Positions 45,146-57,519 of a stretch of 64,000 nt of DNA are shown here, piece after piece. The notes under the pieces were generated by a model that searched no databases, had not been told where the DNA came from, and saw only the letters and a list, made by a program, of their open reading frames with translations. Source of the DNA: Diphasiastrum complanatum (Eukaryota > Streptophyta > Lycopodiopsida > Lycopodiales > Lycopodiaceae); assembly GCA_029204225.1 (NCBI GenBank), contig CM055098.1, positions 2,913,106-2,977,105 of the forward strand. The letters are read 5' to 3'. A program made the translations under genes and the position numbers. The first letter of the stretch is position 1; the number at the start of each line of letters is the position of its first letter.

Positions 45146-46741
45146 TTCAGTTGCATTGGCTAGCATCTCTCATGAAAATGTAAACAATAATGCTATTATG
45201 TGGCATAGTCGATTTGGACACGTGAATACAAGGTCACTTTCCTATATGTGTTGCAATAATTTAGTTGATGGATTACATTTCCCTTCTTCATTGGATAGGA
45301 AATCTTTCTTTTGTGAATCATGCATCTATGGGAAGCACTCTAGAAGCAAGTTTTCCAAATCACATTCCATTAAAACAAAGCATGTATTGGATCTTGTACA
45401 TAACGATCTTTGTGGTCCAATGCCAACTCCGTCCTTAGGAGATGCAATCTATTTTATCACTTTCATAGATGATTATTCTAGATGGTCTACAGTGATGTTC
45501 ATCAAGCATAAATCTGAAGCCATTGAATGCTTCAAGAGATTCAAGGCCATGGCTGAGACACAAACGTCTACAAAAGTGAAAGCACTCCGAACTGATGGTG
45601 GCGGCGAATACCTCTCTAACGAGATGTCCGATTACATGGCTAAACATGGTATTAGAAGACAGTTCACCATTTCCTATTCACCTCAACATAACGGGATTGC
45701 AGAAACGAAGAATCGAAACCTTCTCAACTCAGCCAAATCCATGCTACATCAATCACATTTATCTGTGAAGTTCTGGGCAGAAGCTATTGCCACAACTTGT
45801 TACTTACAGAGCAGATCCAGTACCAAAGTCGTCAACAACAAAACTCCTTATGAAGTTTGGCATAGACACAAGCCTAGTGTGTCAGCCATTTAAAAATCTT
45901 TGGTTGTATATGTCTTGTTCACATTCCTAAACAGCTTAGGAAGAAGCTGGATCATAGGACAAATAAATGTATAATCATGAACATAAAGCTTACAAAGTTT
46001 ATGATCCATCCACCAATGTAGTATTTGTCTCTAGGGATGTAATATTTCAAGAACATACATACTATGATTTCAAACAACCATCGATAAACGATGCTATGTC
46101 ATTTCATCATATTTTACGTAGCATGGATTCTTCCAACGTTGATGTTCCTTCTACAGAGCATGCATCTATAGCTACAGAAGCCGAGCAGCCGACAGTACAT
46201 GTCATTAGACCAGACCAAGCCAGCTCGAGCATATCTGGAGAAATTCAAGAAGAAGCATCATCGCATCCTGATCAACCAAACATCCATAGATCCTCACGGA
46301 CTTGGACAGTTCCTGAGAGGTATACACCTTAATCATTCTGGACTTCATCAGAAGAACCAGAGAGCCTAGCCGAAGCAATTAACTCCAAGAATGTTGTGAA
46401 GTGACAAGAAGCTATGGAAAGTGATTACAACTCACTTTCGATGAACCAAACCTGGACACTAGTCGACTTCCCCACTCACAAGAGAGTTATCGACAACAAG
46501 TGGATCTTCAAGAAGAAGATCAACTCTGATGGTTCCATTGCTAAATGGAAAGCACGACTGGTGGCTAAATGATTCACTCAAGTCCAAGGAGTGGATTATC
46601 AAGAAAATTCCAGTCCTATCATCAAGATGTAGACAATTAGGGCTCTGATTGCGTCAGCAGCCGCAGAAGACCTCGAAATGCACCAAATGGATGTCAAGAC
46701 ATCATTTCTCAACAACAACGTCAAGGAAGAGCTGTACGTAA
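45146..46741 (+). pseudogene. Copia C: inverted segment with integrase and N-terminal RT
   Basis: Plus-strand coding begins ASISHENVNNNAIMWHSRFGHVN (zinc region) and proceeds through CESCIYGKHSRSKF and integrase motifs HNDLCGPM, RTDGGGEYLS and GIAETKNRNL, so the D, D and E are present. After a frameshift near 45890 comes the connector VYDPSTNVVFVSRDVIF (45967-46332). RT start follows with WIFKKKINSDGSIAKWKARL, MHQMDVKTSFLNNNVKEELY, and several stops. The coding breaks off at 46741 exactly where the RT half at 45145 should follow. Reversing this segment would restore the Copia gene order with the flanks. Confidence 0.85.
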
Positions 46742-47169
46742 AGATTTCCTACTCTAGTACATGTAGTCAGAGTAGTATCTTCATCCAAGATTGTACATTG
46801 TTCAGATGAGAAAGTAACAGTGTAGCCCTCATCGGTTATCTTAGAAATTGACAACAAGTTCTTTGACAACCGAGGTACGTGAAGAACATTGGTGACATAA
46901 ATAGAAAGATCATTTTTGAACGCGATCTTGATTGTCCCTTTGCCTTCTGCAGATATGGTGCTTGAATCTCCGAGGTTGTGCACCGTTTTGGATGTCGTAA
47001 GGACATGAAGGAAGCTAATTACATTGTCAACTAGCCATGCAGAGATTCTGAGATTTATGTCAGAGATTTGTCTCCAGACAGTTAACCTAGTAGATTTGCG
47101 GTAAAAGGTGGAAAAAAAAGCCACTTTGTTAAGTTGAGCTAAAATCACCGTTTCTCCACGGAATTTCAT
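46742..47169 (-). pseudogene. Copia C: protease and pre-integrase fragment
   Basis: The minus strand reads AWLVDNVISFLHV, TVHNLGDSSTISAEGKGTI, VLHVPRLSKNLLSISKITD and TCTRVGNLY, the usual run from the protease to the pre-integrase junction. The DSGA active site is missing. After GNLY the frame runs into the reverse complement of the RT sequence (VQLFLDVVVEK mirrors LNNNVKEELY), which places the right inversion breakpoint at TACGTA (46736-46741). Confidence 0.82.
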
Positions 47170-47187
47170 TATTGAACACTCTACAGA

Positions 47188-47986
47188 CTTGGTATCAGTA
47201 GGGTGACCCTGCTTCAGGCCTCAGATCATGCTCAAATCGATCCAAAAACGAAATTGATCAAGCAAGAATCAGTTTGGGGAGGCGCGGCCATAGACAGGGA
47301 GGAGCATGGAGTTCACGCATGACGAACGAGGGCAACAGCTTAGCGTTAAAAAGTGTATAGCGGCCCCAAGAAAGGGTTTCGGCACACAGGAGTGAATGTG
47401 ACCATAGGATTGGACTCCTATTGGACCAACGGCCGTGATAGATTGCTCAGGGAACAATCTGGACCACAAGATCGTAGTGGACCATTGGATGAAATGGAAA
47501 AGGTCTTGAAGGGTCTTGAAGTGCATTTTGGCCTTCAACTTCATTAAAAATTTTCATACTGAAAGTTGAGTTGGGTCCCTTCACAAGTGAAGAGTGAAGT
47601 TTCTTCAAAGTGAATAAACAATTTAAAAACAAGAAAAATCCCTATTTTGGGTCATTTGCCCGTTTTGACCCAAACGAAAGGCTATAACCTCCAAACGAAG
47701 GGCACCCGGACTATATCTGCAAGTACGGTACAAAAAAACAGAGTGATTGCAGTGGAAAAAGTGTTCGGAGTGCGCCAAAAGTTATTTCACCATTCCTCTG
47801 GGCACGTAGTTGGAAGTTGATGACTGAGTGCATATCGGAAGGCGACGCCGATTTGGTTTTCAAATTGGTGGAAAAGCGGCGAGTGGCCTGGTAAGGGAAA
47901 AAGTGCAGGTCATTATTTTCAACTTCTGACATCGCAGTTGGCCTCGACATATTGCTTTTAGCCTACGACAGAAGTTTCAAGCAATT
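47188..47986 (+). mobile_element. Leader of Copia D with primer-site-like start
   Basis: TTGGTATCAGTAGGG (47189-47203) resembles the tRNA-Met primer site but diverges after TGGTATCAG. What follows is non-coding leader-like sequence that joins the integrase reading frame at about 47987 with no gag or protease between. The 5' LTR is missing; Copia C protease sequence lies directly to the left. Confidence 0.4.
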
Positions 47987-50077
47987 TTGCGATGTCACTT
48001 GAACTTGGGAAGCCTCAAATTGATGAAAAAATTGGAGATGGTAACAAGATTGCCTACTACAGAATTGAAATCGATGTGCGAATCATGTGTATATGGGAAG
48101 CAGCATCGAGAGAAGTTCAATAAAGGTGGTGTTGCAAGAGCAAAGAACATCCTGGATTTAATCCACACAGATTTATGCAGGCCTATGAGGAACATGTCCT
48201 TAGGTAAAGCCTTCTATTTCATGACCTTTATTGATGATATGTTACGTAAGACGTGGATCTACTTCTTGAAGAAGAAATCGGATGCATTTGACAATTTCAA
48301 GACCTTCAAAGCATTGGTCGAAAATCAGACAGGTAGGAAGATCAAAGTCCTAAGATCAGATAGTGGAGGTGAGTACAAGTCTAATGACTTCAATGATCTT
48401 TGTGATCAATGTGGGATTAAAACACAATTTACACAAGCTCATACTCCTGCTCTCAATAGTGTAGCTGAGCGCAAGAATCGTACAATTGTAAAGAGTGCCA
48501 GATCTATGCTAGTTGAGATGAAACTCCCAAAAGATTTTTGGTCAAAAACATGTAGTACGACAGTCTATCTTCAAAATAGAAGTCCTACCATTGCCATACC
48601 AAAGATAACACCTGAGGAAGCATCCACGAAGAAGAAGCCAAAGGTGAACCACTTGCGAATCTTTGGATGTAAGGCCTTTGTACACATTCCTAAGGAAGAG
48701 AAACATAAACTTGATGTGAAAGCTATCAAGTGTATATTCCTAGGATATGATGAATGTGTGATGGGCTATAGATGTTTTGATCCAGTGGAAAACAAAATCC
48801 ATGTAAGCCGTGATGTTATCTTTGATGAATCCAAGATCTATGAAGACAAGGATGCTGAGAAGATAGATACATCTAGCGGGAAAGATGGTATAGTGAGGAT
48901 ACCTCCTGATGATGATCCATTCATTGACCTTCCAAGTGATGAACATGAGGATGCATCTCAAGATACTACTACTCAACCCCAAGAAACAGGTTGGAGAGGT
49001 AGAGATAAACCTTTTGGTGCAAAAAGGATTGAAGTTGCAGGTGACAAACACAAGGAGAAGGACGTACCGTGGGATACTTTTTCACCAAGAAGTCGATCAC
49101 CTCAGACCTTTGCGCCAGTATGTAAGTGGAATACTCTACGACTACTTGTTGCTTTAGCTTCACATTTTGGTTGGCCTTTGCATCAAATGGATGTGAAGAA
49201 ATCTGCTTTTCTAAATGGTGAGTTAGAAGAAGAGGTGTTTATGGATCAACCTGAAGGCTTTGTAGCAAAGGGACAGGAAAATAAAGTATGTCACTTGAAG
49301 AAAATGCTTTATGGTCTGAAACAGGCACCACGTGCGTGGTATAGCAGGACTGATGCCTACTTTCGTTCAAAGGGGGTGGTGAGAACACATTATGATCCAA
49401 ATCTATATGTCTTATGCTTTGATGGTATGGTTGCTTTGATTTCTCTTTATGTTGATGACTTGATTATGACGAGAATTAATCAAGAGATGATAGATATGAT
49501 CAAGAAAGACCTCATGGAACAATTTGAGATGACAGATCTCAACCTAATGCATTATTGCCTTGGAGTAGAAGTGTGGCAAAAAGGACACGAAGTGGGTTTA
49601 ACACAAGTGAAGTATGTCAAAGAGTTGTTGCACAGGTTTAGGTTGCAGGATTGTAAACCAGTGAATATTCCTATTGAACCAGATAACAAGCTTTCTAAGC
49701 TTGATGAGTCACAGTCATTTGATGCTACATTGTATAGGCAATTAGTAGGGAGTTTGATTTACCTTACCACAAATGCAGATATATGCTATGTTGTTGGCGT
49801 TGTAAGTCAGTTTATGGCAGCACCTACGGAAACGCATTGGAAGGCAGCTAAACGCATTTTGCTTTATGTGAAAGGCACTTCAGATTATGGCTTGATTTAC
49901 AAAAAGCATGATGGTGTACCTGAGTTGTGTGGCTATGTGGATGTGGATTGGGGAGGTGACTATGATGATCGTAGATCCATCACAGGGTATGTATTCCAAT
50001 TTTGTGCTGGTCTAGTAAAAGGCAAAGTACAATTGCTCTATCCACCACATAAGCAGAATATAAGACAATGTGGGTGA
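47987..50077 (+). pseudogene. Copia D: integrase-RT-RNase H, 696-codon open frame with internal deletion
   Basis: The frame contains pre-integrase CESCVYGKQHREKF and integrase with HTDLCRPM, RSDSGGEYKS and SVAERKNRT, so all three catalytic residues are present. Next are the connector LRIFGCKAFVHIPKEEKH and FLGYDECVMGYRCFDP, then RT with QTFAPVCKWNTLRLLVAL, YGLKQAPRAWY and SLYVDDLIM, and RNase H VDVDWGGDYDDRRSITGY. Between about 49070 and 49110 the frame jumps from the linker straight to TFAPV, skipping the usual first hundred or so RT residues, yet stays open. Gag and protease are missing upstream. The end of RNase H (50060-50350) is frameshifted. Confidence 0.85.
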
Positions 50078-50350
50078 GACAAATCTTGGAAGAAGTTGGC
50101 ATGAAGCAGAAAAATCCCATGACATTACATAGCGACAGTTAGAGTGGCATTCAGCTAGCAAAGAATCCAGTGTTCCATGCGAGAACTAAATGAGATTCAG
50201 TATCACTGTATACGTGAGAGGCTGCTGAGTCGTGAAATTCATGTTGTTCATTGTAGCACAGAAGAACAACTAGCTGATATTTTCACTAAGCCACTTGTTG
50301 GAGAAAAGTTTGATAAGTTTAGATCAAAGCTTTATGTACTTAAAGTTTGT

Positions 50351-51335
<985 letters not shown>

Positions 51336-51399
51336 GTGAGAGGAATTGACCTTAGAAGGACAAATTTTCTTAGCTTCGCTACCTACTTTCCTACAGTGA

Positions 51400-51809
51400 T
51401 GCTAGCTGGGCATCTCTCAAGGACGACTGCAAGAGTGTCTCAGGAGGATGTACCATCACGTCAGGAGCATCAATTCTCTAGGTCAGCAAGAAGCAGACCA
51501 TTGTGGCTCAGTCATCTTGCGAAGCAGAGTACGTAGCAACAAAGATGGCCAATGAGATTATTTGGCTCAAACAGTTCCTTGCTGGGAGAAATGAGGAATG
51601 AACCTCTAGTTTTGCAGATGGACAACACATCTGCAATACATTTGACAAAAGATCCTATGTTTCACTCAAGGACGAAACACATTGCAATCAAGTACCACTT
51701 GATAAGGGATCTGATCGAGAAGAAGACGTTGCAAACTACTTTCATTGGAACGAAGGAGATGGTTGCTGACATTTTCACAAAGGCCTTAGACAAAGGTCTG
51801 TTTGAGAAA
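51400..51809 (+). pseudogene. Copia E: RNase H C-terminal fragment
   Basis: Plus-strand frames give WASLKDDCKSVSGGCTITSG and KKQTIVAQSSCEAEYVATK (51405-51540). After a frame change comes PLVLQMDNTSAIHLTKDP, then SRTKHIAIKYHLIRD, VADIFTKALDKGLFEK (51552-51812). The sequence is interrupted by Gypsy F at 51814. After removing F, the frame continues as RSSLGV at 59760-59780, the usual Copia C-terminus. Only this terminal part of the element remains. Confidence 0.82.
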
Positions 51810-51814
51810 TAGAG

Positions 51815-52073
51815 TGTAGCGGCCTTGGTTCACCTGTCACGCATAGATTCGTTCCCAAGGGAATAGTGCTTCCCTTGCGAAGTTAGCTTGCAAATCCTAC
51901 TCTAACCACACCTAGATTAACCACATCTAACTATCCACCCTAGCATGAGAAGGAAGAATAGATTACAATGGGGGAGGTGCTTACATCCTATCCTCTCTAC
52001 TCTCTTAGAAATCATTAACAACATGCAAGTAGAGAGAAGAAGCAAATGGAAATCAAATACAAAATGCAAAAAC

Positions 52074-52155
<82 letters not shown>

Positions 52156-52640
52156 AGGAAGCAAGGATGTTCAAATCTCATTTGGGCATAATCTCCTCCT
52201 CCTATTGAACATGGAAATATGGTACAAAGGGTGCCTTTTTATGGATGGGGAAGGCCCTTGCCCCTTTCTCCTATTGGTTAATTACAATGGCAAGGATCCT
52301 AATCCAAGCCTCCTAAACTAACACAAAATAAATCTAATGGTTCTTTAAGAAAGCACAAGGGCACTCACATGATTCATGTGAGTTCTAATTTGGGCCCTTT
52401 TAGCTTTTTTATTAACAACTTGACTTAGGGCCTCTAATGCCATTTAGGCCCCTAGTCACTTTTTCCTAATTCTACAAGTTCTACAAAACCAAATTGCGTG
52501 CTCATTGGGTTGGGCTTATACACGCAGGAAGCCAGTGCCCTCGCACTTATTGCTCTACATGTACAGTGTATTGTGGTGGGGCCCACTTGGTAAGCTTAGC
52601 CAGTAGTACTCTAGTGGCGGGACCCAGTAAGTGCCCAACA
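51815..52640 (-). repeat. 3' LTR of Gypsy F
   Basis: 826 bp, TGTAGCGGCCTTGG to GTGCCCAACA. It differs from the other LTR by scattered substitutions, the absence of a 12-bp stretch (CTTTAACCACAA-like) near 51935, and a longer GA tract. Confidence 0.92.
52076..52153. repeat. (GA)39 microsatellite inside the 3' LTR of Gypsy F
   Basis: An uninterrupted GA run at the same position as the (GA)29 run in the other LTR (59222-59279). It is therefore part of the LTR family and has changed length since insertion. Confidence 0.97.
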
Positions 52641-52653
52641 GTATCCCCCACCT
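52641..52653 (-). other. Polypurine tract of Gypsy F
   Basis: GTATCCCCCACC on the plus strand, i.e. GGTGGGGGATAC on the coding strand, directly precedes the 3' LTR. Confidence 0.7.
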
Positions 52654-52815
52654 AAATAGGTGACGGTCCCACAACACCTGCCTGTGCTTGTTGTGGAAGA
52701 AGGCTGTCGACACGCTTATTGCGGATGATGGAGTGCGTTAGGAAAAGGGTGGATAAAGATTGCTTACGTAAAACCTGAGGCTTTATTCGATGATGGGGAG
52801 CCTATCCTAAACTCT

Positions 52816-53554
52816 TCAAGAAGTGTTTGGGAAGGCTGGTGACGACCAGTACTTGTGTAACCAGCTACCATTGATGGGCGTAGCAAACGATGTCCCATCC
52901 ATTGTTTCTAAAGTCACTGCCCCTTGCAATAAGATGTCAGTGATGCGATAAGGGCCTTCACCAGTGAACTTCAGCTTTCCTTTGATGACTATCTCCACTG
53001 GGCATCTGAAGCGTACAATGATATTTTCGTAAAGGAACTTCGCGGTGGACCTAGCATTTGCTACACGCACTGCTTTGGCTTCAACACACTTTGTGAGATA
53101 ATCTGTAGCCACGATAATATATCGGGCTTGGGTACTGTGAGTGACTGGGTGAATAGGGCCGATGTAATCAAGTCCCCATGGGCTTCTCAAATGGTGCTTG
53201 AGCCAATACATGATGTAACGGCTCATAATTTGCCTTCGTTGGTCTACGCGCTCTCTGACATACATCACATTGCTTGATATATGCCTCAATATCCTTGTGC
53301 ATTGTTGGCCACCAATAGCCGGATTGTAGAATCTTGCATACTGTTACATCTGCTGTGAAGTGTCTGCCTCCCATTGCTTCATGCGAGAGAGACATTATCT
53401 GACTTGTCTCATGGGGCAAAATACAACGACGAATGATATTATCCGCCCCTCTTTGATATAGTTGGCCAGCAATTAGCTGATATGGACGAGCTTTAAGTAC
53501 AAGTTTCCGCTGTTGTGCCTTGGATAGTGACCGATCTGGTTGGCCGTTCATCAA
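52816..53554 (-). pseudogene. Gypsy F: integrase with catalytic core deleted
   Basis: The minus strand gives the zinc-binding part HEAMGGRHFTADVTV...CDVCQRARR (53554-53168, an H-H-C-C arrangement). After a frameshift comes the beginning of the core, WGLDYIGPIHP and YIIVATDYLTKCVEAKAV. At CPVEIVI the sequence jumps to KGKLKFTGEGPYRITDI and INGSWLHKYW, the C-terminal part of the polyprotein. The second D and the E of the catalytic triad are lost in this jump. Only the C-terminal GPY/F-like segment survives. Confidence 0.85.
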
Positions 53555-54120
53555 TACTCAACTATGTCTGCGGCCCAATCGGGTACGTCATCCACATAAA
53601 ATAAAGCAGCATCCGGTAACTCATCATCAGGTTGGGGATCCTTCTATGTTGATTTGATTCGAGATACATGATCAGCCATATGATGTTGCTTGCCTTTGCG
53701 TACCACTATTCAAAAATCGAACTCCAACAACAAGAGTAACCATCTAGTGATTCTCCCTGTGTTGCAAGTTTTGTTGACTAGGTAGAGCAAAGGTTGATGA
53801 TCAGTGTAGAATGCAAAATGAGTTGCCATAAGATAATGGCAAAACTTCTTGACCACAAATATCATCGCCAAGGCTTCTCGCTCTGTCGTTGAATAGTTGA
53901 TTTTAGCATCGTTGAGTTGTCGGCTAGCGAAGCGAATAGGAAAGTCTTTCTTGTACTCACCTGGCTGGGTCAAAATTGCTCCTGTAGCATACTTTGATGC
54001 GTCGGTATGCACATGAAACTCAATTGTCCAATTGGGAGGCCATAAGATTGGTGCAGATATAAGTGCTTCCTTCAACTTTTGGAAAGCTTGTAGGGCTTCC
54101 TCTGTCCAATGTGGATCAAA
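53555..54120 (-). pseudogene. Gypsy F: RNase H
   Basis: On the minus strand TDASKYATGAILTQ (first catalytic D), IRFASRQLNDAKINYSTTEREALA (catalytic E) and FAFYTDHQPLLYL (third D) form a complete-looking RNase H core, with a stop after LLEFDF. The following linker KGKQHHMADHVSRI leads to integrase. A frame break separates it from RT upstream. Confidence 0.83.
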
Positions 54121-54284
54121 AAATTGTCAACTTGTAGATAGGACGTGCCAAATCCGCAAAGAATAGAATGAAGATTCAGTAGTAATTGACATGTCCCATA
54201 AATACATAAACTCCATGAATTGTTGTTGGAGGTGGAAGATCCATAATAATACGTATCTTAGACAGATCAGTGGTGATATCGTGT

Positions 54285-55157
54285 CTAGATACAATATGGC
54301 CTAGGATAAGACCATGTGTGAAATATGCAACATTGTATAAGCACTTTCTCTAGCTGAGATAAGTGTTCATCATTAAATCCGTGCACGCAAAGATCATCCA
54401 AGAAGATCTCTAGGAACTTCTGTAAATGGTCCTTGAATGCCTTTTGCATGACGCGCTGAAAAGAGCTAGGGGCATTACAAAAACCGAATGGCATGACCTT
54501 GTAGGCATATGTACCCCATTCAGTAGCAAATGCAGTCTTGTGTTGATCCTTCGGTGCAATCTTCACTTGGTTGTAGCCACTGAAGCCATCCAAAAAACTA
54601 TAGGCTTCCGCTCCAGCTACTCGATCCAAGATGCTTTCTGTGAATGGTAAGGGAAAGTGATCCTTCCGCGTCGCAGCATTAAGTGCCTTCAGATTGACAC
54701 AAATCCGCATTTTGCCATTCTTCTTGGGAACAATGACTATGGGTGACACCCATTATGTGTGCTCGATTTCATAAATGAAATCGGCATCAAGCAACTTCTG
54801 CAACTCTTGCTTGATTAGCTCGGTGTAGTTTGGGTTGCAGCGGTAATATCGGCTCACCATTGGCGTTGCTCCTTTGACCAAAGGTATGGTGTGTTGGACT
54901 ACAAACGATGGAGTTTTTTTTAAATCTTTGTAAGACCACGCAAAGCAGTCTTTATACTCCATCAATAACTTCTGCAGTTGGGTGAATTGTGAGGGCGTGA
55001 GTTGTGCTCCCACATGAACAATTTTGTCTTCATCTCCTGACTCTGCTAGATACATCAGTTGAGTGCGAGCCAGTCCCTCGTAGACTTGTTCTTCTTTTTT
55101 CTGATTTGCATCAGGTTCCCGTTGTGCTTTCAGCATCATGATCACCACGTCGTCCAA
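54285..55157 (-). pseudogene. Gypsy F: reverse transcriptase with FLDD active site
   Basis: The minus strand reads LTPSQFTQLQKLLMEYKDCFAWSY (55157-54753), where the frame ends at a stop in front of WVSPIVIVPKKNGKMRICV. RT motifs continue with YSFLDGFSGYNQVKIAP, YKVMPFGFCNAPSSFQRVM and LEIFLDDLCVHG (54749-54285). FLDD stands where most Gypsy enzymes have YIDD or YLDD. The distal part, near 54300, is frameshifted. Confidence 0.85.
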
Positions 55158-55541
55158 GGTATAACTCTTGAAGTTTTATGGCACATCATGGACTGGTGCC
55201 TTACTCATTTCTTCCTTCAAAAGGTTGATCTTAGCACAATTCGTGAGTGATATCTTGTGCATTGCTTCTGACATTCCTGAAGCTGATGTCGAAGCTTGGT
55301 CGAATGACCCTTGAGCATGCGATTCAGCAACTTTCTTCTTGCCTTGTATATTGTTGTTGGTTGTTGCTACTTCTTTACTTGTTATCTTCTGTTGAGGTCC
55401 TTTAACATTCGCCACATGGTTCTGAATGTCTTCATCCATTGTTGCTATAGCCTCTTCGGGTAAATCGCTCCACTTGATCACCTGATTGTATCTTTGCTTT
55501 TGTCGATTTTTCTTTGGTACAGGTGCTTTCAATGGTGGCAT
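55158..55541 (-). pseudogene. Gypsy F: linker region between gag and RT, function unknown
   Basis: The 121-codon frame is lysine- and glutamine-rich (MPPLKAPVPKKNRQKQRY, IKWSDLPEEAIATMDEDIQ) and ends at a stop. I see no aspartic protease signature (DTG/DSG) here or in the preceding frame, so the protease is either too diverged for me to recognise or lost. Confidence 0.45.
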
Positions 55542-57319
55542 CTTGGAGACTTTAGCATGTTGAGATTTCTGAGGCAGTTGAGTTGATATTCGTTGAACTC
55601 CATAACGTTAGAATCCATGTGGTGTAGGATTTGCTCATCTGTCAGCTCAGCTTCCTTGTCATAGGACAATGCATATTGCCAAGGAACTAAATCATCTTTG
55701 ACAGGTTTCGGAATAGGTTCCGGTGACAGCCATGCTACGTTTATCATGTTCACCCCCTTGCGCTTTTGTGCTCGTGTAACAGCTAACACTGGAACGTTAC
55801 AATAGGGAAGTCTCCTTGGTATAGTTGAGTGTGGAGTTGTGCTTGGGCCTACTGATTGAACTGCAATCCAATTCAATGGTGCACTAGTGCTGGCTCTCAA
55901 TGGACAATTCTTGTAGCAATGTTCACATCGACACTCGCGGCATAAGGGCATATAAATTCCTTTGTTTGGACATTCAACAATCCTATGTCCTTCTCCGCAT
56001 CCATAACATCCATATAATCTGCCCCCTTGACGTTGTGGCTGTGCAGCGTATGTGGCATAGTACTCATTAATAGTAGGATCGATGAATGGTTCATCAGGTC
56101 CATACCATTGTTGCATTTCTTGTTGGAAAAATGTTTCAGCTTCTGCCGCCGTGAGATTCACCTGGGCTACTTGAGGATTATTTGGCCTTGGTGGTGCTGG
56201 TAGTGCCATTCTTTGTTGTTGAGGGCCTGGTCCAAGCCTTGGTGCTGCATTAGGTGCTCCTTGATGGTAAGCATAAGAGGTCTGGAATTGAGCTCTCTTT
56301 TGCTGTATGATCCATGGGTTGTAGGGGCAATACGTAGTGTCGTGCGAGGACGCATTGCACAGATGACAATATATGTGCATTAGTTTTAAATTCTATTTCA
56401 GTACCGGACACTCATTGGAAGTGTGATTATGGGTACAAATGGGACACCAAACATTGTCTCGTCGAGGATACTGCTGCTGATAAGGATCTGGTTGTGGTGC
56501 TGCAGTATTATGAAGAGCCTTCAGTTTTTGGTCAAATTGGACTGTGAGCTGCTCCATCTACTGCTTATGTAACTTCGTGATATGTTCCATCATCGATTCA
56601 TTGGACAAGCTCATAGAGGGTGAGGTTGATGCAATTGAAGGAGTTGAAGCATGAAGAGATGTAGTTCCTGGTGTAGAATCATCATCTGATCCTTCATCTT
56701 CTTCTCTCATTGCATCTTCCATAGCTTCGTGCAATGTGGCATATTGCTCCCGTCCTTTCAGCTCTCGTCGGATGCTTCTAGATAGTCCCGCTAGGAGCCA
56801 CATAATGACTGCATGATCAGGAGTAAGCTCCACATTACACTCGGATCTCATGTGTTTGATCCGTTCAATGTAGTCTCTGACCCTTTCTCTTTTTCCCATC
56901 TTGATTTTGCTAAGTAAGAGGAACGAGTTTTCAAAAAACTTCCGTGACTTAAATCTGGTGATTAAAACTGCTTTTACCACTTTCCAGTCTGTTCGTTCTT
57001 GTGTCGTCTGATTGAAAAACCAGTCTAAAGCCACTCATGTCAAGGACATTGGAAATAACTTCAGTTTCTCTGCTGGGGTGGTTTCACCATAGATCTCACA
57101 TGCTTGCCCATAGATCTGCAAGAATCTGATAGAATCTGTGGATCCATCAAATTTGGGCGATTTTAATCTGGGAGATCTTCTGATTGCTTGTAGAGGTACC
57201 GCTGGAATATGAATATCTTGATCCATTGGATTTGGCTGATTTGGTCGGATCTCTTCCGCTGCTGCTTGATGTAGCTCTAGATTCTCTGTAGGTAGTATTC
57301 TACCATATCTCAATCTCAT
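55529..57319 (-). pseudogene. Gypsy F: gag with several zinc knuckles, two or more stops
   Basis: Gag starts MRLRYGRILPTENLEL (57319), contains RSPRLKSPKFDGSTDSIRFL, is cut by TGA at 57035, and resumes ALDWFFNQTTQERTDWKVV, the Retrotrans_gag pattern, through HMRSECNVEL and WLLAGLSRSIRRELKG (57034-56558). After another stop there are zinc-knuckle-like clusters CPICTHNHTSNEC, CHLCNASSHDTTYC and CYGCGEGHRIVEC, plus CRECRCEHCYKNC. The frame 56380-55529 is open for 283 codons and proline/glutamine-rich between clusters. Three to four cysteine clusters is more than the one or two usual for this protein. Confidence 0.8.
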
Positions 57320-57519
57320 TCACTGTGCAAATTTGATACAATATGAAGGTATATGGCAACAATGAATCTAAGTGGATCTTGTTCGGGTAATGATCAGTGG
57401 TTAACGATTGGAAGGGATGAAAGGAACACGAATAACTAACAAATTTTACTGGATGACAATTGAAATGGTTATTGAGAGAGATGGATGGATGATGGCACAG
57501 ATTTGAATGGAGTTGATCA

